Shown here: piece after piece, positions 61,805 to 64,000 of the stretch | Numbering within the stretch: position 1 is the first letter of the stretch | Layout of the letters: each line of letters starts with the position of its first letter | Assembly: GCF_020404845.1 (NCBI RefSeq) | Contig: NZ_JAIOJZ010000014.1 | Coordinates: 89,852 to 153,851 of the forward strand | Source: Streptomyces hyderabadensis | Lineage (GTDB): Bacteria; Actinomycetota; Actinomycetes; Streptomycetales; Streptomycetaceae | Length of the DNA stretch: 64,000 bases | Reading direction: 5' to 3' | Notes under the pieces: generated by a model | Databases searched by the model: none | The model's input: only the letters and a program-made list of their open reading frames with translations | What the model was told of the DNA's origin: nothing | Made by a program: the position numbers and the translations under genes

Positions 61805-61818
61805 GTAAAACGATTCAA
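61805..61818. promoter_or_regulatory. LacI-family operator upstream of the GH127 gene
   Basis: GTAAAACGATTCAA matches the operator of the GH106-like gene in 12 of 14 positions, with an identical AAACGATTCAA core. It sits next to the predicted transcription start and 24 bp before the ATG. The GAATCG/CGATTC arms at 61798-61816 extend the symmetry. Confidence 0.6.
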
Positions 61819-61841
61819 TCGAAGGGAGCTGAGCCCGCACC

Positions 61842-63860
61842 ATGCCCGCACCGCACAGCAGACCCGCCCCCTCCCGCCGCCAGGTGCTGTTCACCGCGTC
61901 GGCCGCCGCGGCCGCCACCGCGATCCCCACGGCATCCGCCGCGGCGGCGCCCTCCGCACCCGTCGCGCCGACCCCGGCGACCCCCGCCGCGACGCCCCTG
62001 CGGACGACCGGCGCGCGTCGCCCGCGCCCCGCGCTGGACGCCTTCCCGCTCCCGGCCGTGCGCCTCCTCGACAGCCCCTTCCTCGCCAACATGCGGCGCA
62101 CCTGCGCCTACCTCCTCTTCGTGGACCTTGACCGGCTGCTGCACACCTTCCGGCTCAACGTCGGCCTGCCCTCCTCGGCCGAACCCTGCGGCGGCTGGGA
62201 GGCCCCCGACGTCCAACTGCGCGGCCACACCACCGGACACCTCCTCAGCGCCCTGGCCCAGGCCCACGCGGGCACCGGCGAGCGGGCCTACGCGGACCGG
62301 GCCCGCCTGCTCGTCTCGGCACTGGCCGAGTGCCAGCGGGCGGCGCCGGCGGCCGGATTCCACCGCGGATACCTCTCCGCGTTCCCGGAGTCCGTCTTCG
62401 ACCAGCTGGAAGCCGGGGGCAAGCCCTGGGCGCCCTACTACACCCTGCACAAGATCATGGCCGGGCTCCTCGACCAGTACCGCCTCAGCGGGAACGGGGA
62501 GGCGTTCGAGGTCCTTCTGGAGATGGCCGCCTGGACCGAGGCCCGCACCGCCCCGCTCTCGCGCGAGCGGATGCAGAGCGTGCTGAAGGTCGAGTTCGGC
62601 GGCATGAACGACGTCCTCGCCCGACTCCATCTGGAGACCGGTGACCCCGTGCACCTGCGCACCGCCCGCCGCTTCGACCACGACGAGCTGTACACGCCGC
62701 TCGCCGCGGGCCGCGACGAACTCGCCGGACGGCACGCCAACACGGAGATCGCCAAGGTGGTCGGGGCCGTCCCGGCCTACGAGGCCACCGGAGACCGGCG
62801 CTACCTGGACATCGCCGACACCTTCTGGACCACCGTCGTACGCCACCACTCCTACGCCATCGGCGGCAACTCCGACAAGGAACTCTTCGGCCCGCCGGAC
62901 GAGATCGCCGGCCGGCTCTCGGAAGTCACCTGCGAGAACTGCAACAGCTACAACATGCTCAAGCTCGGCCGGGACCTCTTCCGTCACGACCCGGAGCGCA
63001 CCGAGTACCTGGACCACTACGAGTGGACGCTGTACAACCAGATGCTCGCCGAGCAGGACCCCGACTCGGCGCACGGCTTCGTCACCTACTACACCGGGCT
63101 GTGGGCGGGCTCACGGCGCGAGCCGAAGGGCGGCCTCGGTGCCGCGCCCGGCAGCTACAGCGGCGACTACGACAACTTCTCCTGCGACCACGGCACGGGT
63201 CTGGAGACGCACACCAAGTTCGCCGACACGGTCTACTTCCGGACCCCCGGCACCCGCCGGCCCGCGCTCCACGTCAACCTGTTCATCCCCTCCGAAGTGC
63301 ACTGGGATGAGCTGGGCGTGACACTCCGCCAGGAGACCGACATGCCCACCGGCGACCGCACCCGCCTGACCGTCACCCGGGGAGCGGCCCGGTTCTCGCT
63401 GCGGATCCGGGTGCCCGGCTGGCTGGCGGCGAGCGACGGCCGCGCCGAGCTGACGGTGAACGGCCGGCGCGCCGGCGGCCGCCTCGAACCGGGCACCTGG
63501 GCGACGGTGACCCGCCACTGGCGGACCGGGGACCGCGTCGAACTCGTCCTGCCCCGGGCCCCCGTCTGGCGCCCCGCGCCCGACAACCCGCAGGTGCAGG
63601 CGGTGTCGTACGGCCCGCTGGTCCTGGCGGGCGGCTACGGCGACACGCCGCTCGCGACGCTGCCCGCCATCCGCCCCGACACCCTGCGCCGCACGCCGGG
63701 CGAGCCCACCCGGTTCACGGCCCTGGCGGACGGCCGGCCGGTGCCCCTGCGCCCCTTCCACGAGATCCACCACCAGCGCTACAACGTGTACTGGTCCGTC
63801 GCGCCGTCGCCCGCACCCGCCGGTGACGTGGCCCGATACCCCCTCGACGAAGGCCGATGA
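61842..63860 (+). CDS. Tat-exported beta-L-arabinofuranosidase family protein (GH127)
   Basis: A 672-residue secreted enzyme. Tat-like SRRQVLFTASAAAAA at residues 11-25. The catalytic (alpha/alpha) barrel starts LLDSPFLANMRRTCAYLLFV and includes YYTLHKIMAGLLDQYR, HANTEIAKVVGAVPAYEATG and VTCENCNSYNMLKLGRDLF. Within the last, two Cys and the adjacent Glu correspond to the zinc-thiolate catalytic site of GH127. A second Cys is expected nearer FSCDHGTGLETHTK. Substrates in this family are beta-L-arabinofuranosides of plant glycoproteins or arabinans. The promoter and LacI-type operator match the GH106-like gene. Confidence 0.88.
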   Translation: MPAPHSRPAPSRRQVLFTASAAAAATAIPTASAAAAPSAPVAPTPATPAATPLRTTGARRPRPALDAFPLPAVRLLDSPFLANMRRTCAYLLFVDLDRLLHTFRLNVGLPSSAEPCGGWEAPDVQLRGHTTGHLLSALAQAHAGTGERAYADRARLLVSALAECQRAAPAAGFHRGYLSAFPESVFDQLEAGGKPWAPYYTLHKIMAGLLDQYRLSGNGEAFEVLLEMAAWTEARTAPLSRERMQSVLKVEFGGMNDVLARLHLETGDPVHLRTARRFDHDELYTPLAAGRDELAGRHANTEIAKVVGAVPAYEATGDRRYLDIADTFWTTVVRHHSYAIGGNSDKELFGPPDEIAGRLSEVTCENCNSYNMLKLGRDLFRHDPERTEYLDHYEWTLYNQMLAEQDPDSAHGFVTYYTGLWAGSRREPKGGLGAAPGSYSGDYDNFSCDHGTGLETHTKFADTVYFRTPGTRRPALHVNLFIPSEVHWDELGVTLRQETDMPTGDRTRLTVTRGAARFSLRIRVPGWLAASDGRAELTVNGRRAGGRLEPGTWATVTRHWRTGDRVELVLPRAPVWRPAPDNPQVQAVSYGPLVLAGGYGDTPLATLPAIRPDTLRRTPGEPTRFTALADGRPVPLRPFHEIHHQRYNVYWSVAPSPAPAGDVARYPLDEGR

Positions 63861-64000
63861 CGGCGCTCGACACCGACGTACCGATGGACCGCATCAGCGT
63901 GTTGAGGCCGTTGGCGGCGCCCGTCTCCGAGGCCGGGACCGCGCTGATGATCAGCGCGCCGTCACCACAGCAGCCGATCACGTCGCAGCGGCCCTGGACC
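63861..64000 (-). pseudogene. Remnant of an MFS transporter gene (runs past the right edge)
   Basis: On the minus strand the frame around 63855-63960 encodes SAVPASETGAANGLNTLM and RSIGTSVSSAVIG, the hallmark of the C-terminal part of DHA2-type MFS exporters. Beyond AVIG, towards lower coordinates, the frame runs into the GH127 3' end with no further family resemblance, and upstream (63960-64000) the residues QGRCDVIGCCGDGAL are not helix-like. This is a short gene fragment, likely broken. The intact copy, if any, lies outside the window. Confidence 0.55.

Overview
The window is high-GC DNA with Streptomyces-type gene density, codon usage and regulators: many GTG and some TTG starts, Tat-exported glycoside hydrolases, an ECF41 sigma factor, a CatR/catalase pair and a PHO-box-like repeat. 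A Streptomyces or close actinomycete chromosome is the best reading. I saw no rRNA, tRNA, CRISPR array or intact insertion sequence.

Left part (1-19,132): a mosaic of accessory metabolic and regulatory genes. It holds the end of an aldo/keto reductase, a MarR/F420-type reductase divergon, a DUF6807 protein behind a LacI-type operator-like site, a homoserine-dehydrogenase-like enzyme, a quinone-oxidoreductase-type enzyme, a secreted peptidoglycan-binding repeat protein, a GNAT enzyme and a RibD-type reductase. It continues with a large glycosyltransferase/CDP-glycerol glycerophosphotransferase (wall teichoic acid type), a DUF1838 protein, two small membrane proteins, an ECF41 sigma factor, a GPP34 protein, a Fic-like/RHH toxin-antitoxin pair, a NAD kinase paralogue, a methyltransferase, a HEAT-repeat/MerR-HEAT operon and a PAP2 phosphatase.

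Centre (19,187-46,823): one unidirectional minus-strand block of 21 genes, twelve of whose 20 junctions overlap. It looks like a complete Wzx/Wzy-type exopolysaccharide operon: initiating sugar phosphotransferase, sugar-nucleotide 6-dehydrogenase (AlgD-like), three glycosyltransferases, two Wzz-like proteins with degenerate cytosolic domains, asparagine-synthase-like amidotransferase, bidomain dehydrogenase, heparinase II/III protein, beta-helix lipoprotein, polymerase and flippase. Sugar-tailoring genes follow: cytidylyltransferase, C-methyltransferase, epimerases, pyruvyltransferase, PIG-L deacetylase, aminotransferase and a DUF4910 peptidase-like protein. I infer a uronate-containing, possibly amidated and pyruvylated polymer carrying a C-branched deoxysugar. 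It is preceded by a 480-bp leader with direct and inverted repeats.

Right part (47,304-64,000): an ankyrin protein beside catalase and its divergent Fur-type repressor CatR, then oxidoreductases, a TetR/nitroreductase divergon, an XRE-cupin/MFS divergon, an MFS/ArsR-type divergon with a perfect operator-like palindrome, and a cold-shock-domain protein. The end holds two Tat-exported plant-polysaccharide hydrolases (GH106-like and GH127) with matching LacI-type operators, then a relic of an MFS transporter at the edge.

Most assignments rest on recognised sequence motifs and gene context. Starts marked as inferred come from ribosome-binding sites or overlaps. Promoters, operators and terminators were read by eye.
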